Assembly (NCBI RefSeq): GCF_004364585.1
Contig: NZ_SOAN01000001.1
Location: 1 to 64,000, forward strand
Source: Nesterenkonia aurantiaca
GTDB lineage: Bacteria > Actinomycetota > Actinomycetes > Actinomycetales > Micrococcaceae
Reading direction: 5' to 3'
Length of the DNA stretch: 64,000 nt
Position 1 is the first letter of the stretch. Each line of letters starts with the position of its first letter. Positions 55,051 to 62,775 of the stretch are shown piece after piece. Both the position numbers and the translations under genes were made by a program. The notes beneath the pieces were generated by a model. The model was not told the origin of the DNA and searched no databases. It worked only from the letters and a program-made list of their open reading frames with translations.

Positions 55051-55658
55051 GCACACCCCGCATCGGGGTCCTGGCGCTGCAGGGGGCCGTGGCCGAGCAT
55101 GCTCGCGCCCTGCGCGCCGCCGGTGCTGAGGTCTCCACCGTGCGTCGCCCCTCCGAGCTCGAGGGCCTTGACGGGCTGATCGTGCCCGGCGGGGAATCCA
55201 CCACCATGGCCCGGCTCGCCGCCCCGGTGCGGCTCTTGGAGTCCATCCGGGAGCGGCACGCCGAGGGCATGGCGATGTTCGGGACCTGCGCCGGGATGAT
55301 CCTGATGGCGGATCAGATCCTCGACGCCGAGGCGCTCACCGGCTTTGAACGCATCGGCGGCCTGGACGTCGTGGTGCGGCGCAACGGCTATGGCGGCCAG
55401 CTGGAGTCCTTCGTCGGACCGCTGCAGGTGGCCGGACTCCCCGGGGACGACACCACCCCGTTTGAGGCCGTCTTCATCCGCGCCCCGGTGATCGAGTCCC
55501 TGGGCACCGACGTGGAGGTCATCGCCTCCTGGCAGGACCGGCCGGTGGCGGTTCGGCAGGGACGGATCCTGGCCGCGAGCTTCCATCCGGAGCTGACCCC
55601 GGATCACCGGCTGCATCGGTATTTCGTCGAGATCACCGCGGAGCACAAGGTCAGCTGA
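55047..55658 (+). CDS. pdxT: PLP synthase glutaminase subunit PdxT
   Basis: This 203-residue class-I glutaminase supplies ammonia to PdxS. The catalytic triad is Cys81 (FGTCAGMI), with His and Glu in SFHPEL near 178. PGGESTTM forms the oxyanion region. It has no separate regulation visible: GTG 55047 overlaps the pdxS stop. The end lies in a perfect 14-base palindrome AGGTCAGCTGACCT (55648-55661). The two surface proteins that follow are not related to PLP synthesis. Confidence 0.97.
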   Translation: MSTPRIGVLALQGAVAEHARALRAAGAEVSTVRRPSELEGLDGLIVPGGESTTMARLAAPVRLLESIRERHAEGMAMFGTCAGMILMADQILDAEALTGFERIGGLDVVVRRNGYGGQLESFVGPLQVAGLPGDDTTPFEAVFIRAPVIESLGTDVEVIASWQDRPVAVRQGRILAASFHPELTPDHRLHRYFVEITAEHKVS

Positions 55659-55732
55659 CCTGAAAATCAGCTCTGGTTCGGGCATGATGTCCCAAGGATG
55701 CCGTACGCGGAACCTTCGACCATGGAGAGCAC

Positions 55733-56746
55733 ATGACTGACGGACCACACCACGGGCAGAGCCCCACCGGCCCCGCTGCCCGCGCAGCGGACCCGCACAC
55801 GCCCCAGGTCCAGCTGCAGATGCTCGCCGGAGACCATCCCGAGCTGCGACCGCTGATCGCGCAGAATCCCAACACCTACCCCGAGCTGCTCCAGTGGCTG
55901 GCCGAACTCCATGACCCAGCCGTGGACGCCGCGCTGGCCCGACGCGCTGCCGGAACCGGCCCTCGGGCGGACCCCGGGACGGATGAGTTCTCCGCCGTGC
56001 GCGATGAGCGCCCGCAGGACTACCCGCAGTCGCAGCCAGGTCACGGCTACTACCCCGCCGCCCCCACCGGCCCGGCTCCTTGGGAATCCAATCCGGGTCC
56101 CGCTCCCTGGGAAGCTCCGGCCAACCAGGCGCCCTATGCCGAACCGGAGCCGCGCCGTCGTCGCGGCGGCACCTGCGCGATCATCTTCCTGATCCTGCTG
56201 GTCGCCGCGGCCGCCGTGGTGGCCGCCTACTTCCTGATCTTCAACGGGGTCTTCAGCGGCGACGATGAGCCGACCGAGGAGACCTCGATCTCCCAGGACC
56301 AGAATGAGCAGGACCAGAACGAACCGGGCGAGGACCCGGACGAAGCGGGGGCTCAGGGCGCCGAGTCCGATGCCCCCGAGGAGGACGACGCCGAGATCGT
56401 GCGCCCCGCACCCGAGGGCGCCCAGGACATCCCCGCGTTCACCGCGCCTTCGGGGAACATCAACTGCGCCATCGGGGAGGACGAGCTCGAGTGCAGCATC
56501 CTGGACTATGGCTTCGACGCTCCGCAGGACTGTGACGGGCCTGCACGCTTCTCGGTGGGGTCCGAGGATCCGCAGCTCGGCTGCGGCAGCACCGAGGGTG
56601 AGAACTCGGCGACCCTGCAGTACGGCCAGTCGGCCAGCAATGGTCGGTTCGCCTGCGTCTCCTCCGAGTCCGGCTTCGAGTGCTGGAACACCGAGACCGG
56701 CAACGGATTCTTCATGGCGCGCGAAAGCTACCAGCTGCAGAACTGA
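55733..56746 (+). CDS. LRV-type, transmembrane, Cys-rich surface protein, paralogue 1
   Basis: This is a 337-residue protein in three parts. Residues 25-70 form a variant leucine-rich repeat (LQMLAGDHPELRPLIAQNPNTYPELLQWLAELHDPAVDAALARR). Then come a Pro/Gly-rich linker, a membrane helix (CAIIFLILLVAAAAVVAAYFLIF, about 144-166) and an acidic linker. The outer domain (about 235-337) has about six Cys, in pattern PSGNINC, LECSIL, QDCDGPA, LGCGS, FACVS and FECWN. This resembles the actinobacterial DUF6636-type exported domain. A close paralogue follows. The LRV part is cytosolic, so it may bind partners inside. The function is unknown. Confidence 0.78.
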   Translation: MTDGPHHGQSPTGPAARAADPHTPQVQLQMLAGDHPELRPLIAQNPNTYPELLQWLAELHDPAVDAALARRAAGTGPRADPGTDEFSAVRDERPQDYPQSQPGHGYYPAAPTGPAPWESNPGPAPWEAPANQAPYAEPEPRRRRGGTCAIIFLILLVAAAAVVAAYFLIFNGVFSGDDEPTEETSISQDQNEQDQNEPGEDPDEAGAQGAESDAPEEDDAEIVRPAPEGAQDIPAFTAPSGNINCAIGEDELECSILDYGFDAPQDCDGPARFSVGSEDPQLGCGSTEGENSATLQYGQSASNGRFACVSSESGFECWNTETGNGFFMARESYQLQN

Positions 56747-56857
56747 TCTGGAGCCACCTCACCCGGTTCCTGCGACGAGAGTACACTTCGGACGCAACGA
56801 ATTGTTCACACTGAACGGCTGGCCTGGTGCCGCGTCGTCGGGACCGAAAAGGAACGC

Positions 56858-58192
56858 ATGGCTTCGAACGATCACGAGCTCAGTGGCATCGCCGCCGATC
56901 CGCGCACGGATTGGGAGACTCTGCACTGGATCGCGGAGAACCAGCCAGCCCTGCGCCCTACCGTCGCGGAGAACCCCGCCACCTACCCGGAGCTGCTCGA
57001 TGCCCTCGCCTCCCTCGGTGACCCGGAGATCGACGCGGCCCTGACCCGACGGCGCGAAGCCCTGGCAGCCGCTGCGGCGCAGCCGCGGCCTGCGGACCCG
57101 GCGACTCCCCCGGCACTTGCAGGCACCCCGACACAGAGCGCGCCATCGGCTCAGACCCCCGCAGACGCGGCTCCCCCGGCCCCTCCCCCGGCACCCGGCC
57201 AGGCACCCGGCCAGGACTATGCCGGCAGCACCCGCGATGAATGGTTCGCCACCGGCTCCCACGACGCCGGTGCGACCGGGGCCGGTTATTCAACGATCCC
57301 CGCGCCTGCCCGGTCCGGCGCAGTCAGGTCTGCCGCGCCGCCTCGCAGGCGCCGTTCCAGGGCTCCGAAGTTCCTGCTCACCGTGCTGCTGCCGGTCCTG
57401 GTGCTGATCGCCCTGAGCGCTCTGGCGCTGTCCCTGCTGGACGGGGGGTCCCCCCAGGACACCACCGCCGCAGAAGCCCCGGCGCAGGCCCAGTCTTCCC
57501 AGGAGGCTGAGGATGAGTCCGCAGAGGAGCCTGAGCCGAGCCCCACGGAGGAACCTCCGACTCCGGACGAGCGGCGCGCCGCGGTGGCTGCGCTTCCTGA
57601 GGAGTCCAGCTGCGACTCCCCCGCCGCGGACCGCGAGGTCTTCCTGGAACTGGCCTCAGCGGCCTCGGAGAACGGCAGCTGGGTCGAGTCAGAGGACGCC
57701 ACCCTGGTTCGAGACGCACTCATCGGGCTGCAGGACAGCTGCGACAACACTCACGCGGCGGCGTTGTTCCTGGACCTGCGTGGGTCAGAGCAGACCCCCA
57801 ACGCGCTGCGTGGCACCGTTGCAGACATGGGCTCCGCCTGGATCCAGGCGTCCTTCCCCGCGCAGGGCCAGCCCCTGAGCTCCTTCGTCTCCCCCGATGG
57901 CAATGTGGTCTGCGAGCTCGCAGACACGTTGCGCTGCCGGGTGCTGCAGCACAGCTTCAGCGCCCCCGAGGGGTGCACCGAGGGTGTCACCTACGCCATC
58001 CGAGTGGACCGCACCGCGGAACCCGATTGCGAGAACCCGGTGCCCCAGCAGGGGCAGCAGGTGCTGGGCTACGGGCAGACGGCCTCGAACGAGTTCTTCG
58101 CCTGCACGTCCTTCCAGTCGCAGATGTCCTGCTGGAACCAGCTCACCGGTGAAGGCATCAACCTTTCCGCGAGCCGCAACTTCACCTACTGA
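56858..58192 (+). CDS. LRV-type, transmembrane, Cys-rich surface protein, paralogue 2
   Basis: This 444-residue paralogue of the preceding gene has the same order. An LRV repeat (GIAADPRTDWETLHWIAENQPALRPTVAENPATYPELLDAL, about 9-50) is followed by a long Pro/Ala/Gly linker and a membrane helix (FLLTVLLPVLVLIALSALALSLL, about 172-194). An acidic stalk follows, then an extra region (250-330) and the Cys-rich outer domain (SPDGNVVCELADTLRCRVL ... FFACTSFQSQMSCWNQLTG). It is about 107 residues longer than its neighbour, almost all in the linker and stalk. The tandem pair arose by duplication. Co-expression is likely: the genes lie 111 bases apart on one strand. Confidence 0.78.
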   Translation: MASNDHELSGIAADPRTDWETLHWIAENQPALRPTVAENPATYPELLDALASLGDPEIDAALTRRREALAAAAAQPRPADPATPPALAGTPTQSAPSAQTPADAAPPAPPPAPGQAPGQDYAGSTRDEWFATGSHDAGATGAGYSTIPAPARSGAVRSAAPPRRRRSRAPKFLLTVLLPVLVLIALSALALSLLDGGSPQDTTAAEAPAQAQSSQEAEDESAEEPEPSPTEEPPTPDERRAAVAALPEESSCDSPAADREVFLELASAASENGSWVESEDATLVRDALIGLQDSCDNTHAAALFLDLRGSEQTPNALRGTVADMGSAWIQASFPAQGQPLSSFVSPDGNVVCELADTLRCRVLQHSFSAPEGCTEGVTYAIRVDRTAEPDCENPVPQQGQQVLGYGQTASNEFFACTSFQSQMSCWNQLTGEGINLSASRNFTY

Positions 58193-58280
58193 GCAGTTCC
58201 GGGCGCTGCTGGAGGCTGGACCGCCTCGGGTCCATGAGTGGTTCCATGGCCCGCGCCGGCTCGGCACGCGCGGGGTCGGC

Positions 58281-59273
58281 TCACCCCGCACCTCCTACGG
58301 TTTTGCGTGCTTGTCGCCCAGCGTCGGGAAAGAGCACCCGCGGAATGAACCAGACGCAGAAGATCATGCCCAGGAGCTCGATCAGAGACTGCATGACCAC
58401 CACGATCGCGGCGGTCTCCCAGCCCGCGGGCAGCGCCAGCGCGAAGGGCAGCACGATGAAGGAGTTGCGGGTGCCCATCGAGAACGCCAGCGTGCGTCCC
58501 TGCGCCAGGTCCAGGCCTGCCACGCTGGCCAGGGTCTTCGACATCAGCAGGCTGGTCGCCAGGAACAGCGAAACCACTCCCAGGACGATCGGCAGCAGAT
58601 GCAGGTCCGCAAGGACCGCACCGACGTTCGCGACGGCGACGAGCAGCACCACCACCGCCAACAGCGGCACCGGCACCCACCCGAGGCGGTCGACGGCGGC
58701 AGCCACCGCCGGTCGGCGTCCGGCCCAGGCCTCGGTCAGGACGGCCAGTCCCAGCGGCAGCAGCACCACGACGACGGCGGGCCAGATGTCTGCCGGTGAG
58801 AACACCACCCGCAGGTCAGCATCTGAGATCAGCCACAGGTACAACGGCAGGAGCAGCAGCTGAAGCACCAGCAGCACCGGGGTCAGCGCGGTCGCCCGGG
58901 CGGCGTCGCCTGAGCCCAGCTGGCTGAAGCTGATGAACCAGTCGGTGCACGGCACCAGCAGCACCAGAAGCAGGCCCAGCTGGAGGGCCTGATCATCCGG
59001 GAGGAACTGGACCATCGCCCAGACCGCTGCGGGGAGCAGGACGAAGTTCCCGAGCAGGGCCGCCGCCATGAAGCGCCCCTCGGCGAACGCTGTGGGCACC
59101 GCCGCCATCGGGACCTGGGTGAACGTCGCGTAGAGCAGCAGCCCCAGGACCGGCCAGAGCAGCGCATCGGCGGTCCCGGCCAGCTGCGGGGCCAGCGTGC
59201 CCAGGCCCAGTCCCAGCAGGACGGCGCCGAGGTAGAGCCAGACCTGGTGGCGCTCGAGTCTCTGGCGTCTCAT
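58281..59273 (-). CDS. BASS/ACR3-type anion transporter
   Basis: This 330-residue protein has about ten membrane helices of the bile acid:sodium symporter fold. ACR3-type features include PCTDWFISFSQLGSGDAARA and AFSMGTRNSFIVLPFALALP, the crossover helices. Arsenic efflux members and organic-anion symporters cannot be separated from sequence alone. GGAGGAG precedes the ATG at 59273; a longer frame was rejected. There is no arsR or arsC nearby, which weakens an arsenic assignment. It is convergent with the surface-protein pair. Confidence 0.85.
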   Translation of the reverse strand: MRRQRLERHQVWLYLGAVLLGLGLGTLAPQLAGTADALLWPVLGLLLYATFTQVPMAAVPTAFAEGRFMAAALLGNFVLLPAAVWAMVQFLPDDQALQLGLLLVLLVPCTDWFISFSQLGSGDAARATALTPVLLVLQLLLLPLYLWLISDADLRVVFSPADIWPAVVVVLLPLGLAVLTEAWAGRRPAVAAAVDRLGWVPVPLLAVVVLLVAVANVGAVLADLHLLPIVLGVVSLFLATSLLMSKTLASVAGLDLAQGRTLAFSMGTRNSFIVLPFALALPAGWETAAIVVVMQSLIELLGMIFCVWFIPRVLFPDAGRQARKTVGGAG

Positions 59274-59499
59274 CGGTCCGGCTCCTCCTGACTCTGCCCA
59301 CCACCGTGTCGGTGCACGACACTCTGCCACAGGCCTGACGCTGCGGCCGAGGGGACCTACGGCTCTACTCGCGCGCCGCGGGGCGCTGCATGGTGGGGAT
59401 ACCAGTGCATGGTGGAGACACCAGCGGCCGTTCAGCCTCCGCCGATCCTCGCGCTGACGCTGAGTCCCGCCATCCTCCAGATCGAGAGGCGCAGAGCAC

Positions 59500-60879
59500 A
59501 TGGACGCCACAGAGACCCGGGACCAGAAGATCGCCAGGTTGTCTGAAGAGGTCGCCCGGCTGCGGTCACAGCTCAAGACCCAGCCGGTGCAGGCGCCGCC
59601 CACGCGCACACGCCGGACCGGAGGGGGACGCGCGTTCCTCGCAACGCTGCTGATCCTGCTCGGTGTGCTCATGGCCCCGCTCGCCCTCGTCGCCGCGTGG
59701 ACGAAGGCCGAGGTCACCGACACAGATCAGTTCGTCGCCACCATGGCCCCGATCGTGGAGGATCCCGCCTTCCAGGCCTTCCTGGTCGAGGAGATCACCG
59801 TGGCGATCAACGAGGAGATCGACCTCGAGACGGTCACCTCAGACCTCTTCGACGGGATCGCGACCCTCGACCTTCCACCCCGGGCCTCCGACGCGCTCCA
59901 GCTGCTCGAACAGCCCGCGGTGGAAGGCGCGCAGTCACAGATCCGTTCCACCACCGAGCGGCTCATCGCCTCTGACACCTTCGAGCAGGTCTGGGACCAG
60001 GCCCTGCGGATCAGCCACGCCCGGCTCATCTCCGCGCTCAGCGGAGACACCTCCGGCGCCGTCGTGATCAACGAATCCGGCGAGGTCGGCATCCAGCTCG
60101 GACCCCTCGTCGCCTCCGTCAAGGAACAGCTGACCGCGCAGGGGTTCGCGCTGGCCGAGCGGATCCCCGAGGTCGATAGGACGGTCGTCCTCGCGCAGTC
60201 CGATGAGCTCGTCCAGGCACGAACCGCCTACCAGGCAGTGGATGTGCTCGGCTTCGTGCTCCCCTGGGTGAGCATCGGTCTGATCGCAGTCGGCGTCCTC
60301 GTCGCGGGGCGGAGGGCGAAGGCGCTGATCTGGGCCGGGGTCGGCCTGGCGTTCGCTATGGCCTTGCTCGCGATCGGCGTGGCGCTGGGACGTGTCCTCG
60401 CGGTCGCCACGGTCTCGCCGCAATACATGCCCTCGGGTGCCGCCGAGGCGATCTACGACGCCCTGGTGCCCCTGCTCTACTCGACGGCGCTCGCCGTCGG
60501 CACAGCTGGCGTCACCCTCGCGGCCGTCAGCTACTTCGCCGGTCCGTTCCGCGGGGCCATCGCGGTCCGACGCTTGACCGTTGATTCGGCAGAACACCTC
60601 CGGGTGGCAGCAGAGAAGGCCGGGGCCAGCACCGGCCGGTTCGGCACGTTCCTCCACCGAGCCCGCCGCTACATCCGGATCGGCATCGCCGTCATCGGCG
60701 CTGCGGTCGTGCTGCTCATGAGGCCGTTGACCCCAGAGGTGATCCTGTGGACCGTATTCGGTGCCCTTCTCTCCATCTTGCTGCTCGAACTGCTGTGGCG
60801 GCCGCCCTCCGTGGAGGCTGAGCCGGCGCAACATCGGGCGTCGGCAGCAGCGCATGAACAGTCGGGGGCGGCGCAGTGA
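59500..60879 (+). CDS. Polytopic membrane protein of unknown function
   Basis: This is a 459-residue protein. A short coiled-coil leader (KIARLSEEVARLRSQLKT) precedes a first membrane helix (AFLATLLILLGVLMAPLALVAAW, about 45-67). An outer domain of about 180 residues has the sequence TDTDQFVATMAPIVEDPAFQ. Three to five further helices (250-400) and an Ala/Glu tail complete it. I recognise the layout from actinobacteria, but no named family. The downstream antiporter gene ends convergently with it. A 15-base sequence, AGTGATCAGGGAAGC, is duplicated exactly over both stop codons (60875-60904). Confidence 0.75.
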   Translation: MDATETRDQKIARLSEEVARLRSQLKTQPVQAPPTRTRRTGGGRAFLATLLILLGVLMAPLALVAAWTKAEVTDTDQFVATMAPIVEDPAFQAFLVEEITVAINEEIDLETVTSDLFDGIATLDLPPRASDALQLLEQPAVEGAQSQIRSTTERLIASDTFEQVWDQALRISHARLISALSGDTSGAVVINESGEVGIQLGPLVASVKEQLTAQGFALAERIPEVDRTVVLAQSDELVQARTAYQAVDVLGFVLPWVSIGLIAVGVLVAGRRAKALIWAGVGLAFAMALLAIGVALGRVLAVATVSPQYMPSGAAEAIYDALVPLLYSTALAVGTAGVTLAAVSYFAGPFRGAIAVRRLTVDSAEHLRVAAEKAGASTGRFGTFLHRARRYIRIGIAVIGAAVVLLMRPLTPEVILWTVFGALLSILLLELLWRPPSVEAEPAQHRASAAAHEQSGAAQ

Positions 60880-60904
60880 TCAGGGAAGCAGTGATCAGGG
60901 AAGC
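60875..60904. repeat. Exact 15-base tandem duplication across two convergent stops
   Basis: AGTGATCAGGGAAGC occurs twice in a row. The first copy holds the stop of the plus-strand gene (TGA at 60877-60879). The second holds that of the minus-strand antiporter gene (TCA at 60895-60897). It has not altered either protein beyond the tail. It looks like a recent slippage event. Confidence 0.85.
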
Positions 60905-62133
60905 GGGATGTGGGAGGGCTGCTCCTGGCCGTCGCCGCCGTTGTGGTCCTCGGACCAGCGGTGATACGCCGCCACCAGCGGAACAGAGCTGAGTCCGTGC
61001 AGGACCACGCTGAGCGCGATGGTGACGACCACCGTGGTCAGCACCACTTCGCCCTCCGGGACCCCGCGCTCAAGGACGATGAGCGCGAACACCAGCGAGG
61101 CCAGTCCGCGCGGACCGAACCACAAGATGAAGACCACCGTCTGCCACGGGACCCCCTGGCCGGCGAAGGCGATCGCCACCGGGACTATTCGAATCAGGGT
61201 CAGGCTGAGCGTGGCATAGAGGAACACCTGCCAGGTGATGTTCGGGATGACCAGCGTCAAGGCGAGTGCTCCGAATCCGATCCACACGACGGCTGCGAGA
61301 AGACCGCCGGTCTCCTCGGTGAGCGGGATGACGGCCGACGCCTGCGCCCCCGAGACGCTGCCGAAGGCGAGCCCGCCGACGAAGGCGGCGATGAACGCGC
61401 TGCCGCCGAGCGTCAGCGCCATCGTGTAGGCGAGCAGCGCCGGCGAGAGGAGCAGCACCTGACGCCACTCGCTCCTGATCCAGCCACGCCGCTCCGCGAA
61501 GCGGAACAGCAGCCCGCCGAGGACGCCGGCAGCGAGCCCGCCGGTGAGCCCCCAGCCGATCTGGATGATCATGTTGCTGATCACCGCAGAGATGACCCTG
61601 GTCTGAAGCTCCGCGTTCGCGATCTCGAGTGCCACCAGGAAGAAGGGCACCGCCAGTCCGTCATTGAGGCCGCTCTCCACATCCAGCGAGTGCCGCACAC
61701 GGGTCGTCACCGCCGGGTCGGAGACGACCTTCTGGCCCAGCGCCGCGTCGGTGGGGGCCAGCATCGTGGCGAGCAGGAACACGGAGGCAAGGGCAACGGT
61801 GGGGAAGATGAGCGCCCCGACGCCGATGCCGGCGAGCATCGTCAGAGGCAGCCCGATCAGCAGCAGCCGTCTGGGCCATCCCCGCGTGGCGCGACGCGCT
61901 CCGAAGTGGAGCCGGGTGGCGTCACTGAACAGGATGAGAACGAGCGCGAGCTCTGCCACCCGGTGGACCGCTTCTGATTCCACCGAGATGTCGAGAACGC
62001 CGAGTACCGACCCGCCGAACAGGAAGCCTGCGGCGGCGAGGAACAGCGCAGGGGTGACGCCGCGCCGGTCCAGCGGACCGGAGACTGCACTCCAGATGAT
62101 GATGATCGCCAGTACCGTCGCTGCCACCACCAT
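60895..62133 (-). CDS. Monovalent cation:proton antiporter (CPA1/NhaP type)
   Basis: This 412-residue protein has 11-12 membrane helices of the Na+/H+ exchanger fold. It includes LVLILFSDATRLHFG, ATMLAPTDAALGQKVVSD and HSLDVESGLNDGLAVPFFLVAL, the ion-binding Asp residues of the CPA1 group, and FGPRGLASLVFALIV. It exports Na+ or K+ in exchange for H+ for pH and salt tolerance, which would suit a halotolerant organism. It has no C-terminal cytosolic regulatory domain. The start ATG at 62133 is followed at once by a helix, so a further upstream start is unlikely. Confidence 0.93.
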   Translation of the reverse strand: MVVAATVLAIIIIWSAVSGPLDRRGVTPALFLAAAGFLFGGSVLGVLDISVESEAVHRVAELALVLILFSDATRLHFGARRATRGWPRRLLLIGLPLTMLAGIGVGALIFPTVALASVFLLATMLAPTDAALGQKVVSDPAVTTRVRHSLDVESGLNDGLAVPFFLVALEIANAELQTRVISAVISNMIIQIGWGLTGGLAAGVLGGLLFRFAERRGWIRSEWRQVLLLSPALLAYTMALTLGGSAFIAAFVGGLAFGSVSGAQASAVIPLTEETGGLLAAVVWIGFGALALTLVIPNITWQVFLYATLSLTLIRIVPVAIAFAGQGVPWQTVVFILWFGPRGLASLVFALIVLERGVPEGEVVLTTVVVTIALSVVLHGLSSVPLVAAYHRWSEDHNGGDGQEQPSHIPLP

Positions 62134-62296
62134 GGGGTCCCGCTTCCGCTTGTGCCCTGTCCTGCAGCATCGGACAGTTCCTCGGACAGGATCCGGAGGT
62201 CTGGGCCCGACGCTACCCGCGGATCCACCGCCGAGACAGGGACCAAGTACCCGCTGTGACCATCCCCTGCCGGAAACTCAGAGAAAGAGCCAGTGG

Positions 62297-62490
62297 ATGG
62301 CCTGGGTCATCGCTGCCTCGCTCACACTGCACTCCTGGCTCCGCCAGGACGACATAGATCACGGACTCCGCTGCGGCCACACGACCCAGGAAACGGCTGA
62401 GCTACTCGCAGCCCGCGCCAGGGTCCGACAGCTCGAGCAAGAAATCTCGATCCTCTGACGAACATCCACCTGGCTCGACGAGGAGCCTTG
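62297..62490 (+). pseudogene. IS3-type transposase OrfA remnant
   Basis: The frame WVIAASLTLHSWLRQDDIDHG, then TTQETAELLAARARVRQLEQ and EISIL, stop, RTSTWLDEEP has the pattern of the helix-turn-helix end and leucine-zipper of IS3 OrfA proteins. It has a stop at 62456 and no start or preceding domain, and no OrfB follows. It is a decayed IS fragment, about 194 bases, lying between the antiporter and the initiator tRNA terminator. The window also begins with a probable IS3-like end; whether they are the same element type cannot be told. Confidence 0.62.
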
Positions 62491-62507
62491 AATCCGAGGG
62501 GGACAGC

Positions 62508-62547
62508 AAAAAGGCCCCCGACCTGGTGTTACCAGGTCGAGGGCCTT
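62508..62547 (-). terminator. Rho-independent terminator of the initiator tRNA
   Basis: On the minus strand, just after the tRNA, a hairpin with 16-base arms (one mismatch) AAGGCCCTCGACCTGG / CCAGGTCGGGGGCCTT and loop TAACA ends in TTTTT. It begins seven bases beyond the tRNA 3' end, as expected for a tRNA transcript terminator. Confidence 0.93.
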
Positions 62548-62553
62548 ATCTCG

Positions 62554-62627
62554 TTGCGGGGGCAAGATTTGAACTTGCGACCTCCGGGTTATGAGCCCGG
62601 CGAGCTACCGAACTGCTCCACCCCGCG
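62554..62627 (-). tRNA. Initiator tRNA-Met (CAT anticodon)
   Basis: The minus-strand transcript begins CGCGGGGTGGAGCAGTTCGG and has anticodon loop CTCATAA flanked by GGG/CCC, the three G-C pairs of the initiator anticodon stem. The acceptor stem pairs C1-A72 (no Watson-Crick pair), a bacterial initiator hallmark. T-stem/loop GTTCAAAT is normal. The discriminator is A73 and CCA is not encoded. It is 74 bases long. It is the translation-starting tRNA. Confidence 0.96.
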
Positions 62628-62640
62628 TTGCGACTTGTTT

Positions 62641-62668
62641 AGTCTACGCACACATTTCCTGTGTGCAA
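62641..62668 (-). promoter_or_regulatory. Promoter of the initiator tRNA
   Basis: On the minus strand a -35 TTGCAC (62668-62663) and -10 TAGACT (62646-62641), 16 bases apart, lie about 14 bases before the tRNA start. The spacer is an inverted repeat GCACACA-TTTCC-TGTGTGC (62648-62666), a possible operator. The promoter fits vegetative sigma consensus fairly well. Confidence 0.7.
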
Positions 62669-62775
62669 AATCAGAATGAACGACTTGGTGTGTGACCTCT
62701 GACACCCGCCTCCCCGTCCGGACCACGAGGGTCCGAACGGGGAGATTCTGCGGGTTTCAGATCAGCTCCGGAGGA

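Noticed and set aside
55648-55661. Perfect 14-base palindrome AGGTCAGCTGACCT at the pdxT stop
   Set aside because: It is short, within the stop codon, and could arise by chance in high-GC DNA; there is no second copy to support an operator.
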